From NCBI RefSeq assembly GCF_013201705.1, contig NZ_CP053837.1, positions 558,001 through 622,000 on the forward strand: a stretch of DNA of 64,000 nucleotides. The letters run 5' to 3'. The stretch's first letter is position 1. The number at the start of each line of letters is the position of its first letter. Of the stretch, positions 42,820-51,372 are shown piece by piece. Under the pieces are notes generated by a model. It had not been told where the DNA came from and did not search any database. It saw only the letters and a program-made list of their open reading frames with translations. The DNA is from Aliarcobacter faecis. GTDB taxonomy: Bacteria; Campylobacterota; Campylobacteria; Campylobacterales; Arcobacteraceae. The position numbers and the translations under genes are program-made.

Positions 42820-43030
42820 CTTTATTTGAATGAAAATTTAAAATTATAATAGTTTATTAATGATAATAAATGTTAAAGTAATAAAACACTATACTTTCAA
42901 GAAATAAAAGAAAGAGTATAGATAAATAAACGAATAAGTTTATATTTTTATGCTTCTTATTATAACTTTAATGATTTTAATATTATTTTTGTATATAATA
43001 TTTAATATTATAATAGGGTGAGGAAACTAG
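42820..43030. other. AT-rich gap upstream of the Wzz-like gene
   Basis: No gene is visible. CTATACTTTC at 42889-42898 pairs with GAAAGAGTATAG at 42910-42921 (with a two-base bulge), a possible weak terminator or leader hairpin. TATAAT-like boxes (about 42995-43015) precede the AGGGTGAGG ribosome site of the next gene. Confidence 0.35.
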
Positions 43031-44491
43031 ATGAAAGAAAATAGAGTTTTAGTTGAAGATGAGATAGATTTGAAAGAACTATTTTTAATAATTTGGAAGA
43101 AAAAATTATTTATTATACTTTTTACTATATTTATAACTATATTAGCTGGTTTTTATGCATATAGCAAAACCCCAATATATGAAGTAAAATCTTATATAGA
43201 AATAGGGTATATAAATAAAGAGAGAATAGAAGATGTTGATGCTTTAGAGCAAAAACTAAAAGTTATTTTTGGTGTTGAAAATCCAAGATATGAAGAAGAT
43301 AGTTTTGTAAAAGGAGTAGTAAGTTCAATAAAACAGATAAAAGGTGTAAAAAATTTTTTAGAAATTACAACTGAGGCTTTTTCTAATGATGCAGCTTTGA
43401 GTAAAAATCAAGATGTTTTAAAATTTATTCAAGACTCTTCTCAAGAGAGTATAGAGCAGTATAAGGTTATTTTAGATAATACAATTTTAAATAAAAAAAG
43501 AGAAATAGATTTTATAAATGAGATAAATATTAAAAATATAAAAGCTGAAATAGAGATTTTAAAAGAGCAAGAACTTAAAAATATTGATAGACAGATAGAG
43601 ATATTAAAAAGTCAAAATATAAAAAATATTGAGAAAGAGATTTTAAATATCAAATCTCAAGATTTATCAAATATTGATAGAAAGATTAATATTTTAAAGA
43701 GTCAAAATATTGAAAATATAAACAAAGAGATAAATTTATTAAAGAGTCAAGAGATACCAAGAATAAAGAATCAAATAAATTTTTTATCAAACTCAAAAAT
43801 AAAATCTTTGGAAGATAAAATCTCTTTTTATACAAAAAGTTTAGATAAATATATAAAAGAGTTAGATATTTTGAATAAAAATATAGATAAGGCAGATAGC
43901 TCAACTTCTATGGTTGCTTCTGTTCAAATGTTAAATTATCAAAATCTAATTACAAATGCACAAAATCAAATTAAAGATTTAGAGTTACAAATTGAAGTTA
44001 TTCAAAATGAAACTATTCCAAATTTAAAATATAGCTTAGAAAATATTACAACTATAAAAATAAAAGATTTGGAAAATAGAAAGCAAAATCTTTTAACAGT
44101 AGATATTAAAGACTTATTAAATGAGAAAGATAATATTTTAAATATAAAAATAAAAGATTTAGAACATAAAAAGGCAAATATTTTAAATGTAGATATTAAA
44201 GATTTAGAAAATCAGAAATTGAATGTTTCAAATGAAAAAATTAGAAAATTAGAAGATAAAATAAATATTGAACTTCAAACGAAGATTTCTCAAATGAATG
44301 AAGAGATTGATACTTTAAGTTTCAAAAAAACAGAACAAAATCTTAGTAATACAAAACTAATAGGTGAGTATATTGTAAATGATTTTCCTATAAAGCCAAA
44401 AAAATCTTTGATTATTGCAGTCTCTTTTGTAACGGGATTTATTTTATCAATTTTTATAGTATTTTTCTTAAATTTTATTAGAAAAGATTAA
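43031..44491 (+). CDS. Wzz-type chain-length/co-polymerase-like protein with 15-residue repeats
   Basis: A 486-residue inner-membrane protein with two TM segments (about 26-45 and 464-483) around a long periplasmic part, the Wzz layout (DEIDLKELFLIIWKKK at the start, FPIKPKKSLIIAVSF before TM2). The periplasmic part holds two arms of exact 15-residue repeats: six at 171-260 (pattern DRQIEILKSQNIKNI) and five at 344-418 (pattern IKDLENRKQNLLTVD). It probably sets polysaccharide chain length, but no other glycan genes are nearby. Confidence 0.75.
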   Translation: MKENRVLVEDEIDLKELFLIIWKKKLFIILFTIFITILAGFYAYSKTPIYEVKSYIEIGYINKERIEDVDALEQKLKVIFGVENPRYEEDSFVKGVVSSIKQIKGVKNFLEITTEAFSNDAALSKNQDVLKFIQDSSQESIEQYKVILDNTILNKKREIDFINEINIKNIKAEIEILKEQELKNIDRQIEILKSQNIKNIEKEILNIKSQDLSNIDRKINILKSQNIENINKEINLLKSQEIPRIKNQINFLSNSKIKSLEDKISFYTKSLDKYIKELDILNKNIDKADSSTSMVASVQMLNYQNLITNAQNQIKDLELQIEVIQNETIPNLKYSLENITTIKIKDLENRKQNLLTVDIKDLLNEKDNILNIKIKDLEHKKANILNVDIKDLENQKLNVSNEKIRKLEDKINIELQTKISQMNEEIDTLSFKKTEQNLSNTKLIGEYIVNDFPIKPKKSLIIAVSFVTGFILSIFIVFFLNFIRKD

Positions 44492-44513
44492 ACTCAATTT
44501 TAAAATATAAAAG

Positions 44514-44545
44514 CTAGAATAAGCCTATAAATTAGCTTATTTTAG
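44514..44545 (+). terminator. Hairpin between Wzz-like gene and marC
   Basis: CTAGAATAAGC (44514-44524) pairs with GCTTATTTTAG (44535-44545), one G-T pair, 10-base loop. There is no long T-run; the second arm ends at the AGGA ribosome site of marC, so it may also affect marC translation. Confidence 0.4.
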
Positions 44546-44553
44546 GATTTTAT

Positions 44554-45153
44554 ATGGATTTTTTTATATCAACTTTTATAAAAATCTTTTTTATTATGAC
44601 TCCATTTTTTGTACTTAGTGTTTTTATAACTATTACTAATGAGGCAACTTTAAATGAAAAGCGAAAATTAGCAGTTAAAGTTACCTTATCTGTTGTAGTT
44701 ATATCTTTAGTGCTACTTTTTTTTGGACAACATATTTTTAAAGTTTTTGGAATAACTCTTGATGCTTTTAAAATAGGAGCTGGAGCATTACTCTTTTTAA
44801 CAGCAGTTGGGCTTATATATGGAAATAAAGATGGTCAAAAACCAACAGATAAAAATCTATCTGATTTAGCAGTTGTACCTTTGGCTCTTCCCATTACGAT
44901 AGGTCCTGGAACTATTGGAGTTTTACTTTTAATGGGAGCTGAATTTAATAGTTTTTCAAAACTATTTTTAGGAAGTTTAGCTTTACTTTGTGCAATATTT
45001 TTTATTGGTATGATGCTTTATTTATCAAGTTTAATTGAGAAATTTATAGGGAAAGATGGATTATTAATCATCTCAAAAATTACAGGACTTTTTTTAGCAG
45101 CACTCTCTGCTCAAATAATATTTGATGGAATAAAAAGTTTTTTTAATTTATAA
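44554..45153 (+). CDS. MarC family membrane protein
   Basis: A 199-residue inner-membrane protein with six predicted TM segments. FKIGAGALLFLTAVGLI and PLALPITIGPGTIGVLLLMG are the MarC (UPF0056) signatures. The family's transport function is unproven. It stands alone, converging on the diguanylate cyclase gene with a shared terminator. Confidence 0.9.
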   Translation: MDFFISTFIKIFFIMTPFFVLSVFITITNEATLNEKRKLAVKVTLSVVVISLVLLFFGQHIFKVFGITLDAFKIGAGALLFLTAVGLIYGNKDGQKPTDKNLSDLAVVPLALPITIGPGTIGVLLLMGAEFNSFSKLFLGSLALLCAIFFIGMMLYLSSLIEKFIGKDGLLIISKITGLFLAALSAQIIFDGIKSFFNL

Positions 45154-45159
45154 AAGTTT

Positions 45160-45188
45160 ATAAACTAGATTTTAATAATCTAGTTTAT
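45160..45188. terminator. Bidirectional terminator
   Basis: ATAAACTAGATT (45160-45171) and AATCTAGTTTAT (45177-45188) form a perfect 12-bp stem between marC and the convergent cyclase gene, overlapping the latter's final codons. Confidence 0.7.
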
Positions 45189-47025
45189 CTCCATTTTTAA
45201 GAATATCTTTTGAGAATCTTATAACTTTATTTCTTCCAGTTTCTTTTGCTTCATATAAAGAGATATCTGCATATTTGATACATTTATAGATTTGGTCTGT
45301 GTCATTTGGATAAAAAGAGTACCCAATACTTACAGTTTTTGTAAATGTATCTCCATTATAATTAAATATTAATTTTGAGAATTCACTATTTATTTTTAGT
45401 GCTAGATTATAAGCTGATTCTTCTGTTGGATTTCTCATTAAAATTAAAAACTCTTCTCCCCCATATCTTATTATAAATTCATTTTCACTAATTGATTTTT
45501 TCATAGTAATTGCAAGTTTTCTTAAAATATCATCTCCAACATCATGTCCATAAGTATCATTTACCATTTTAAAGTAGTCAATATCAAGAAACATTATTGC
45601 AAAAGTTGTTCCATCTTTTATCTCAAGAGGTAGTTTTTTATCTATAAATTCATCTAAATATTTTCTATTATAAAGACCTGTTAGTGCATCTGTTAGGTTC
45701 TTTTGTCTTAAAGCATCCATTAAAATTTTGCTTTCTAAAATAGGTTTAGTCTCTTCAAGATATTTTTTAATTATACCAATTTGGTATTTTATATGTTTTA
45801 ACTCTTCACTATTTTTTGTGATTATATGAATTACAATATTTGTTTGTTCATTTATAAAAAATGGAATACAAATATGTTCAGTTCCATTTTTACAAGATGC
45901 AATTCTACAAATTTCAGGGAAATTTTCAGAAGCAATAATACTGTTTGTTCTTTCAGCTCTACAAGACTCTTTTATGTTTTTAATTAAATTACAACAAGGG
46001 CTTACATCTTTAGAGGCAAATATAGTTTTTCTTTCATCTTTTATTAAATCTGTTTCAAAAATAAAAAAGTTCTTAATTTGCAGTTTATTTTTTAGAACAC
46101 TTATTAATCTATAATAGATATCATCTTTTGTTAAATCATTTTCGATTGTTTTTTTATAGTGGTAAATTTCACTAATATCTTCGATTATCTCTTTTGCAAT
46201 TAGTTTATCAAGATTTACATTACTAGTTCTATTATGAACAAATGAAGTTAAATTTTTCTCAATCCCTGTTAATACAGTTTCTAGTTTATCTATTAGCTCA
46301 TTTAGCCAAATAGAAGCCTCTTTATCCTCTTTTAAGACACCATCTTTTGCTCTAATACTATAATTACCCTCATGAACCTTTTTTAAAGTCTTTGTTATTT
46401 CATCAAAAGAGCTAGTATAAGGAGTAATTTTTTTTCTTATATAGATTAAAATAATAACTAAGAATATAGCTATAGTACCAATTATATAAAGTAAAACAAC
46501 AATATTTGAAACTCTATCTTCTCTAATATCAAAGCTAAGTGATATTGCTCCTAAAACTTCTCCCTCTTTTGCATTATGACAAGATAGACAATTAGGTTTA
46601 TCCATAGATGAAGCAGTATAAGGGATAGTAACTCTTAAATTTGCATTAAATAAAGACTCTTCTATTACTGTTTTTTCTACTCCGGTTTGGAGTACTTCTA
46701 TATCTATATTATCTCTTGGATTTTCATTTGATAGGCTAGACTTCCCAAACTGTTCGCTTACACTTTTTGCTCTAATAACCCATAAATCTTTTACATTATC
46801 AAGTTGGCTAATACTGTTTAAAAATATATCTCTTTGGTCCATATTTCCATTTACCATATGACTTGTTAGAGATTTTTTTACAATATCTGCAGTTAAATAA
46901 GCTTTTTTCTTGACACCTTCATAGCCAGTTTGTCTTGAACCAATAGCAACTAGGACAACAATGATTACTGTTAAAATTGTAATCATTGAGAAGATTATTA
47001 AAGTTATTTTTTTATTAGAGCTCAT
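45172..47025 (-). CDS. Haem-binding sensor diguanylate cyclase
   Basis: A 617-residue signalling protein. TM1 (about 8-28), a periplasmic sensor (29-170) with c-type haem motif CLSCHNAKEGE at about 146, TM2 (about 173-195), a HAMP-like linker, then a cytoplasmic domain with clustered cysteines (PCCN, ESCR, EICRIASC; about 344-386). The GGDEF domain has DALTGLYNRKYLDEF, FLDIDYFKMVNDTYGHDVGD and active site RYGGEEF. It makes c-di-GMP, probably in response to redox or haem ligands. ATG 47025 has AAAGG 9 bases upstream. Confidence 0.88.
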   Translation of the reverse strand: MSSNKKITLIIFSMITILTVIIVVLVAIGSRQTGYEGVKKKAYLTADIVKKSLTSHMVNGNMDQRDIFLNSISQLDNVKDLWVIRAKSVSEQFGKSSLSNENPRDNIDIEVLQTGVEKTVIEESLFNANLRVTIPYTASSMDKPNCLSCHNAKEGEVLGAISLSFDIREDRVSNIVVLLYIIGTIAIFLVIILIYIRKKITPYTSSFDEITKTLKKVHEGNYSIRAKDGVLKEDKEASIWLNELIDKLETVLTGIEKNLTSFVHNRTSNVNLDKLIAKEIIEDISEIYHYKKTIENDLTKDDIYYRLISVLKNKLQIKNFFIFETDLIKDERKTIFASKDVSPCCNLIKNIKESCRAERTNSIIASENFPEICRIASCKNGTEHICIPFFINEQTNIVIHIITKNSEELKHIKYQIGIIKKYLEETKPILESKILMDALRQKNLTDALTGLYNRKYLDEFIDKKLPLEIKDGTTFAIMFLDIDYFKMVNDTYGHDVGDDILRKLAITMKKSISENEFIIRYGGEEFLILMRNPTEESAYNLALKINSEFSKLIFNYNGDTFTKTVSIGYSFYPNDTDQIYKCIKYADISLYEAKETGRNKVIRFSKDILKNGDKLDY

Positions 47026-47099
47026 AAGTGTTACCTTTGAAAGTAATAGCAATCATCATATCATAAAATTATTTATTTATGATGAAGTTTTTATTTAAA

Positions 47100-47807
47100 T
47101 TATAAAATTTTAAAGGCTTCTTCTAAATCTAAAGTTCCTTCATAAAAAGCTTTTCCGACAATTACACCACCAATATTTCCATTTTTCTTACAAGCTTTTA
47201 TATCATTTATATCTTTTACTCCACCACTTGCTATTGTGTAAATATTGCTAGCAAGTGCAATATCTTCTGTAAATTCTACATTTACCCCACAAAGCATACC
47301 ATCTTTACTTATATCTGTACAAATTATTGCTTGTACTCCCGCATTTGCAAACTCTTTTGCCAAAGTTGTTGCTTTCATAGATGAAACTTCAGCCCATCCT
47401 TCAACTGCAACCATTCCATTAATTGCATCAATTCCAACAGCTATTGGATATTTTTTTGCCATATCTTTTACAAATTGTGGGTTTTTAACTGCAATTGAAC
47501 CAAGAATTAGTCTATCTACTCCTAACTCTAAATACATTTTTATAGTCTCTTCATCTCTAATTCCACCACCGAGCTCTATTTTTAAGTTACAATTTTCTCT
47601 AATCTTTCGTATTTGTTCTAAATTTGCTGGTTTACCTTCAAATGCTCCATTTAAATCAACAATATGTACCCAATTACTACCTAACTCTTCAAATCTAAGT
47701 GCCACTTGCCAAGGTTCATCAGAGTAGATTTTTGCACTATCCATAAGCCCTTTACTTAGTCTTACAGCTTTTCCATCTTTTAAATCAATTGCTGGTAATA
47801 TGTCCAT
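47100..47807 (-). CDS. hisA: Phosphoribosylformimino-AICAR isomerase
   Basis: A 235-residue TIM-barrel enzyme of histidine synthesis. [19 protein letters not shown] at the start with the catalytic Asp, [22 protein letters not shown] and [13 protein letters not shown] are typical. It lies 21 bases after hisH and forms a short his operon with it; the other his genes are elsewhere. Confidence 0.96.
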   Translation of the reverse strand: MDILPAIDLKDGKAVRLSKGLMDSAKIYSDEPWQVALRFEELGSNWVHIVDLNGAFEGKPANLEQIRKIRENCNLKIELGGGIRDEETIKMYLELGVDRLILGSIAVKNPQFVKDMAKKYPIAVGIDAINGMVAVEGWAEVSSMKATTLAKEFANAGVQAIICTDISKDGMLCGVNVEFTEDIALASNIYTIASGGVKDINDIKACKKNGNIGGVIVGKAFYEGTLDLEEAFKIL

Positions 47808-47828
47808 CTTTTATCCTTTTTTAGTATA

Positions 47829-48434
47829 TTATAAGTTTATAAAATTTTCTAAAATTTTAAGTCCATTATTGTGTGATTTTTCAGGGTGTGGTTGAAATCC
47901 AAAAATATTATTTTTATTTACAGCACTTGCAAATGTGTAGCCATATGTTGTTTTTCCAATAATATAATTCTCTTTTGTTATAGCATGAAAAGAGTGTACA
48001 AAATATAAATAAGGATTTTCTAGACCACTAAAAAGAGGATTATCTTTATTTATTAATTTATTCCATCCCATATGTGGAATTTTTAAATCTTTTTCTATTT
48101 TATCTTTATCAAAGGCTACAACTTTTCCCTCAATTAAACCTAAACCTTTTGTATGCCCAAACTCTTCACTACTTTCAAAAAGTAGTTGCATTCCAAGACA
48201 AATTCCTAAAAGTGGTTTTCCTGTTTTTGCAAACTCTAAAATAGGGTCTTTTAAGCCACTTTGCTCTAAATGTTCCATAGCATCTTTATATGCTCCAACT
48301 CCTGGAAGAATTAATTTGTCTAAATTTTGTACATCATTTGGATTTTTTATAATCTTTACATCTTTTGTAAACTTTGAACAAGCATTATAAACACTTGCTA
48401 AATTTCCCATATTATAATCAATAATTCCTAGCAT
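47829..48434 (-). CDS. hisH: Imidazole glycerol phosphate synthase, glutamine amidotransferase subunit
   Basis: A 201-residue class I amidotransferase. IIDYNMGNLASVYNA at the start, catalytic Cys in LLGICLGMQLLFE, and the His/Glu pair in FGFQPHPEKSHNNG. It supplies ammonia to HisF, which is not in the window. It is the first gene of the hisH-hisA unit. Confidence 0.96.
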   Translation of the reverse strand: MLGIIDYNMGNLASVYNACSKFTKDVKIIKNPNDVQNLDKLILPGVGAYKDAMEHLEQSGLKDPILEFAKTGKPLLGICLGMQLLFESSEEFGHTKGLGLIEGKVVAFDKDKIEKDLKIPHMGWNKLINKDNPLFSGLENPYLYFVHSFHAITKENYIIGKTTYGYTFASAVNKNNIFGFQPHPEKSHNNGLKILENFINL

Positions 48435-48560
48435 TAACTTTCCTTAATAAAGCGAAAATTATATCTTTTTTGAATTTTGTTTCTCCTAAATTTTTATGAA
48501 TTTTAGGAGAAACAATATTTTTTTTGATAAAATGAAAAAAAACAAGGGTAGGATTATAAT

Positions 48561-50309
48561 ATGATTAAAAAAATTTTATTTCCTTTATTATTCTTAGTTT
48601 TAGCTTATTTTGTTCTAAGTTATGAGAGTGCAAAAGAGATAATAGCTGGAATTGCTATATTTTTAGTTGGTATGCATTTTATGGAAGATGGTTTTAAACT
48701 ATTTTCAGGAGGATTTTTAGAAAGAGTTTTAGAGAAATTTACAAATAGTATGCCAAAAGGTATTTTAAATGGTTTTTTAATAACTTCTATTCTTCAAAGT
48801 TCATCTCTTACAAGTGTTATTTTAATCTCTTTTTTAGGAGCATCTTTAATAGCTTTAGAAAGTGCAGTTTATGTACTTTTAGGTTCTAGTTTAGGTTCAT
48901 CTACAACAGCATGGATTATTGCTCTATTTGGATTAAAAATAAAAATATCACACTATGCTATGCCAATAATTGCTTTTGGAATATTTTTTAGCTTTTCAAA
49001 AAAACAAAAACAAAAAGGTTTTGGAAATATTCTTTTAGGTCTTGGTTTTATATTTTTGGGAATTTCTTATATGGTAGTTGGTTTTGAAGAATTAAAACAG
49101 AGTGTTGATTTATCTATTTATTCAAATGATAGTTTTTTAACTATGGTTTTATTTTTTATTTTGGGTGCAATTATGACTTTTATTGTTCAATCAAGTTCAG
49201 CTAGTATTGCTATTACTTTAGTTGCACTTGCTAGTGGTCAAATATTGTATTTAAATGCTATAGCTTTGGTTATTGGTGGAAAGATAGGAAGCACAACAAC
49301 TACAATTTTAGGAAGTTTAAATTCAAATTCGAATGGAAAAAGATTAGCTTTTGCACAGTTTATTCTAAATCTTATTGCAACAATTTTTGGAATACTATTT
49401 TTAGTTCCAATTGTAAATTTTATAGAGTTTTTATCTTTAAAATTTGCAATTACAAGTGATGCTATAAAACTTACTATTTTTATTACAATTTTTAATCTAA
49501 GTGCAGTTTTAATAGTAATTCCATTTTTATCAAAATTAGTAGAAAGACTTAAGAAAATGTTTATTCCAAAAATAAAATCTTGGTCAAAACTAGAGTTTTT
49601 GGATAATGAAGCTTTGGAATCTTCAAAATCAATAGTTGTAGGACTTAAGAAAGAGAATATTGTTTTATATAATAAATTAATAAAAGCTATAAAACATCAA
49701 CTTTTAATAAATGATGAAGATATCTACTGGAATAAAAAGCATAAGGATAAAAAAAGTCCACAAAACTCTAAAATTGATAAGATATATAAAGAGAAAATTA
49801 AGAATTTACATGATGAGATTTTGGATTTTATATCATTTGCAAATAAAAATATTAACGAAGATGATTTAAAATTATTTGATAGTCAAAAAATACTTACAAA
49901 AGATATGTATAAAATTTTGAAAAAAATTAGGAATTTTTATAAAAATATAAATATCGGAGTAGAAAGTAAAAATCCAAATATTAGTAGAGAGTATATATTT
50001 ATAAAGGAAATTTTCATAATTTGTATAAAAGAGCTTGAAAATATATCACAAAATCTTACTATTGATGATATTGATAAAATCTACAAAACAAAAACTTTAC
50101 AACATAAACTAAACTCTTTAGATAACTTAAGTACTAAAAGAGTTGATGAGTTTTTTGCTCAAAAAAAATTAGATGCAATAGAAACTACAAAAATTATAAA
50201 AGATGTATCATTTGCAATACTTTTGTGTCAAAATTTAATTAATATTACTACAACTATTTTTATTGAAGATAGTTTACTTTTAGATGAGGATGAAGAAGAT
50301 GAAAATTAA
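48561..50309 (+). CDS. Na/Pi cotransporter family protein
   Basis: A 582-residue membrane protein with two NptA-type repeats: GFLITSILQSSSLTSVILIS and ILGAIMTFIVQSSSASIAIT, each with the QSSS motif, and about eight TM segments up to ~320. The C-terminal ~240 residues form a PhoU-like helical cytoplasmic domain. It probably imports phosphate with sodium. It overlaps the small coiled-coil gene that follows. Confidence 0.9.
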   Translation: MIKKILFPLLFLVLAYFVLSYESAKEIIAGIAIFLVGMHFMEDGFKLFSGGFLERVLEKFTNSMPKGILNGFLITSILQSSSLTSVILISFLGASLIALESAVYVLLGSSLGSSTTAWIIALFGLKIKISHYAMPIIAFGIFFSFSKKQKQKGFGNILLGLGFIFLGISYMVVGFEELKQSVDLSIYSNDSFLTMVLFFILGAIMTFIVQSSSASIAITLVALASGQILYLNAIALVIGGKIGSTTTTILGSLNSNSNGKRLAFAQFILNLIATIFGILFLVPIVNFIEFLSLKFAITSDAIKLTIFITIFNLSAVLIVIPFLSKLVERLKKMFIPKIKSWSKLEFLDNEALESSKSIVVGLKKENIVLYNKLIKAIKHQLLINDEDIYWNKKHKDKKSPQNSKIDKIYKEKIKNLHDEILDFISFANKNINEDDLKLFDSQKILTKDMYKILKKIRNFYKNINIGVESKNPNISREYIFIKEIFIICIKELENISQNLTIDDIDKIYKTKTLQHKLNSLDNLSTKRVDEFFAQKKLDAIETTKIIKDVSFAILLCQNLINITTTIFIEDSLLLDEDEEDEN

Positions 50310-50562
50310 AAAGTTTTTAGATAGTATCGAAGTATTTTTTATGAAAAATAAAAAAGAGATTAGCAGTTTACAGGATGCTTTAGGAAAACTTGAAGAAAAA
50401 AGGGTAAAGCTTTTAAAAAAACTAAAAGATGAAGATTTTAAAGATGATGATAAAGAGAATTTAAAAAACAAGTTAAATATGGTCAAAGAGTTAGAGAAAA
50501 AGATTACTAAAAAACTTGAAAAAGAGCTAAATAAACTTAATTTAAAAAAGAACATAGAGTAA
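50299..50562 (+). CDS. Small coiled-coil protein (hypothetical)
   Basis: An 87-residue, highly charged Lys/Glu-rich helical protein (MKIKKFLDSIEVFFMKNKKE...) overlapping the transporter gene by 11 bases. ATG 50299 has GAGGA 8 bases upstream; an in-frame ATG lies at 50284. Its end overlaps the convergent comF gene by 26 bases. Coupled expression suggests a partner of the transporter's cytoplasmic domain. The composition is so biased that the reverse strand is also open. Confidence 0.55.
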   Translation: MKIKKFLDSIEVFFMKNKKEISSLQDALGKLEEKRVKLLKKLKDEDFKDDDKENLKNKLNMVKELEKKITKKLEKELNKLNLKKNIE

Positions 50563-51109
50563 GAGCAAAGAGTACATTTACTTTATGTTTTTTTAAAACT
50601 TTTCTAGCTTCTAATAGAGTTGTACCTGTTGTAAGTACATCATCAACTAAAATCACATCACAGTTTTTTATTCCATTATATATAAATTTTCGTGGATTCT
50701 TTTGTCTAAACTCCAAATTCTTTCCAGCATATTTGACAATATTTGAAGCTTTTAAGGTATTAAAAATAGGTTTTATAAACTCTGATTTTAAATGTTTAGA
50801 CAATATTGCAGTTTGGGAAAAATCATGTCTTGTATGATCATCTATTGCAATTGCTAAAATAGGGTGAGTAAAAGTGAAATTAGTAGCAAACTTTTTAAAA
50901 CTAAGTTTTGCTAAAATATTAAAGACTCTATCTCCATAAAAATAATATTTACTTTGGATTAAATCTTCTAAATCTTTATAATCATAAAAAGAGTAAACAA
51001 AAAAATCCTTTTCTAACTCTTTTTTATGAAAATTTGGCTCAAGAAGTGTAGTTTGACAAGTTTTACAAATAATTTGTAAAGATAGTTTATTACAAGATAG
51101 ACAAAGCAT
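50537..51109 (-). CDS. ComF family phosphoribosyltransferase-like protein
   Basis: A 190-residue protein: an N-terminal zinc finger (CLSCNKL...ICKTCQ, residues 3-19) and a C-terminal PRTase fold with the PRPP-binding motif CDVILVDDVLTTGTTL. The ComF family is needed for DNA uptake in competent bacteria, together with ComM encoded 13 kb away. Length is typical for Campylobacterota. Confidence 0.88.
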   Translation of the reverse strand: MLCLSCNKLSLQIICKTCQTTLLEPNFHKKELEKDFFVYSFYDYKDLEDLIQSKYYFYGDRVFNILAKLSFKKFATNFTFTHPILAIAIDDHTRHDFSQTAILSKHLKSEFIKPIFNTLKASNIVKYAGKNLEFRQKNPRKFIYNGIKNCDVILVDDVLTTGTTLLEARKVLKKHKVNVLFALTLCSFLN

Positions 51110-51182
51110 ATTGCTAAAATGATAAAAATAAAGTATTCATTTATAAACCCTTTAAATTAGATTTTAGATTATCTTATCTTTA

Positions 51183-51320
51183 TTAACCAATAAAACTTTT
51201 GTAGTAAAAAAAAGTATTTCCACCAGAAATATATTAAAGTATTGTTTCTTAAATCTTTTTAAAAGCTAAAAAGATATCTACTACATCACTAAAAGATGAA
51301 GTTAAAAAGAGTTTTTTCAT
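51183..51320 (-). pseudogene. Remnant of a peptidase E-like (S51) gene
   Basis: From ATG 51320, with AAAAAGGTGAAG upstream, the frame reads MKKLFLTSSFSDVVDIFLAF then KKI and stops at 51249. This is how peptidase E/S51-family proteins begin. Just beyond, in another frame (51230 leftward), is ISGGNTFFYYKSF, matching the family's conserved SGGNTFFLL segment. About 60-80 intervening codons and the C terminus are missing. An intact ribosome site with two collinear fragments indicates a decayed gene. Confidence 0.65.
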
Positions 51321-51372
51321 ATAATCTTCACCTTTTTTCTTAGTTTCAGAACTATTTTAAAACTTAAAAGTT

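Noticed and set aside
47245-47727. Long plus-strand open frame (160 codons) opposite hisA
   Set aside because: It is the antisense of a clear HisA protein. The translation has no recognisable motif and no ribosome site, so it is a codon-bias artefact.
50280-50555. Minus-strand frame rich in Phe/Ser opposite the small coiled-coil gene
   Set aside because: A mirror of Lys/Glu/Asp-rich codons (AAA, GAA) gives Phe/Ser runs. The plus frame has a ribosome site and coupling to the transporter gene, so only that was kept.
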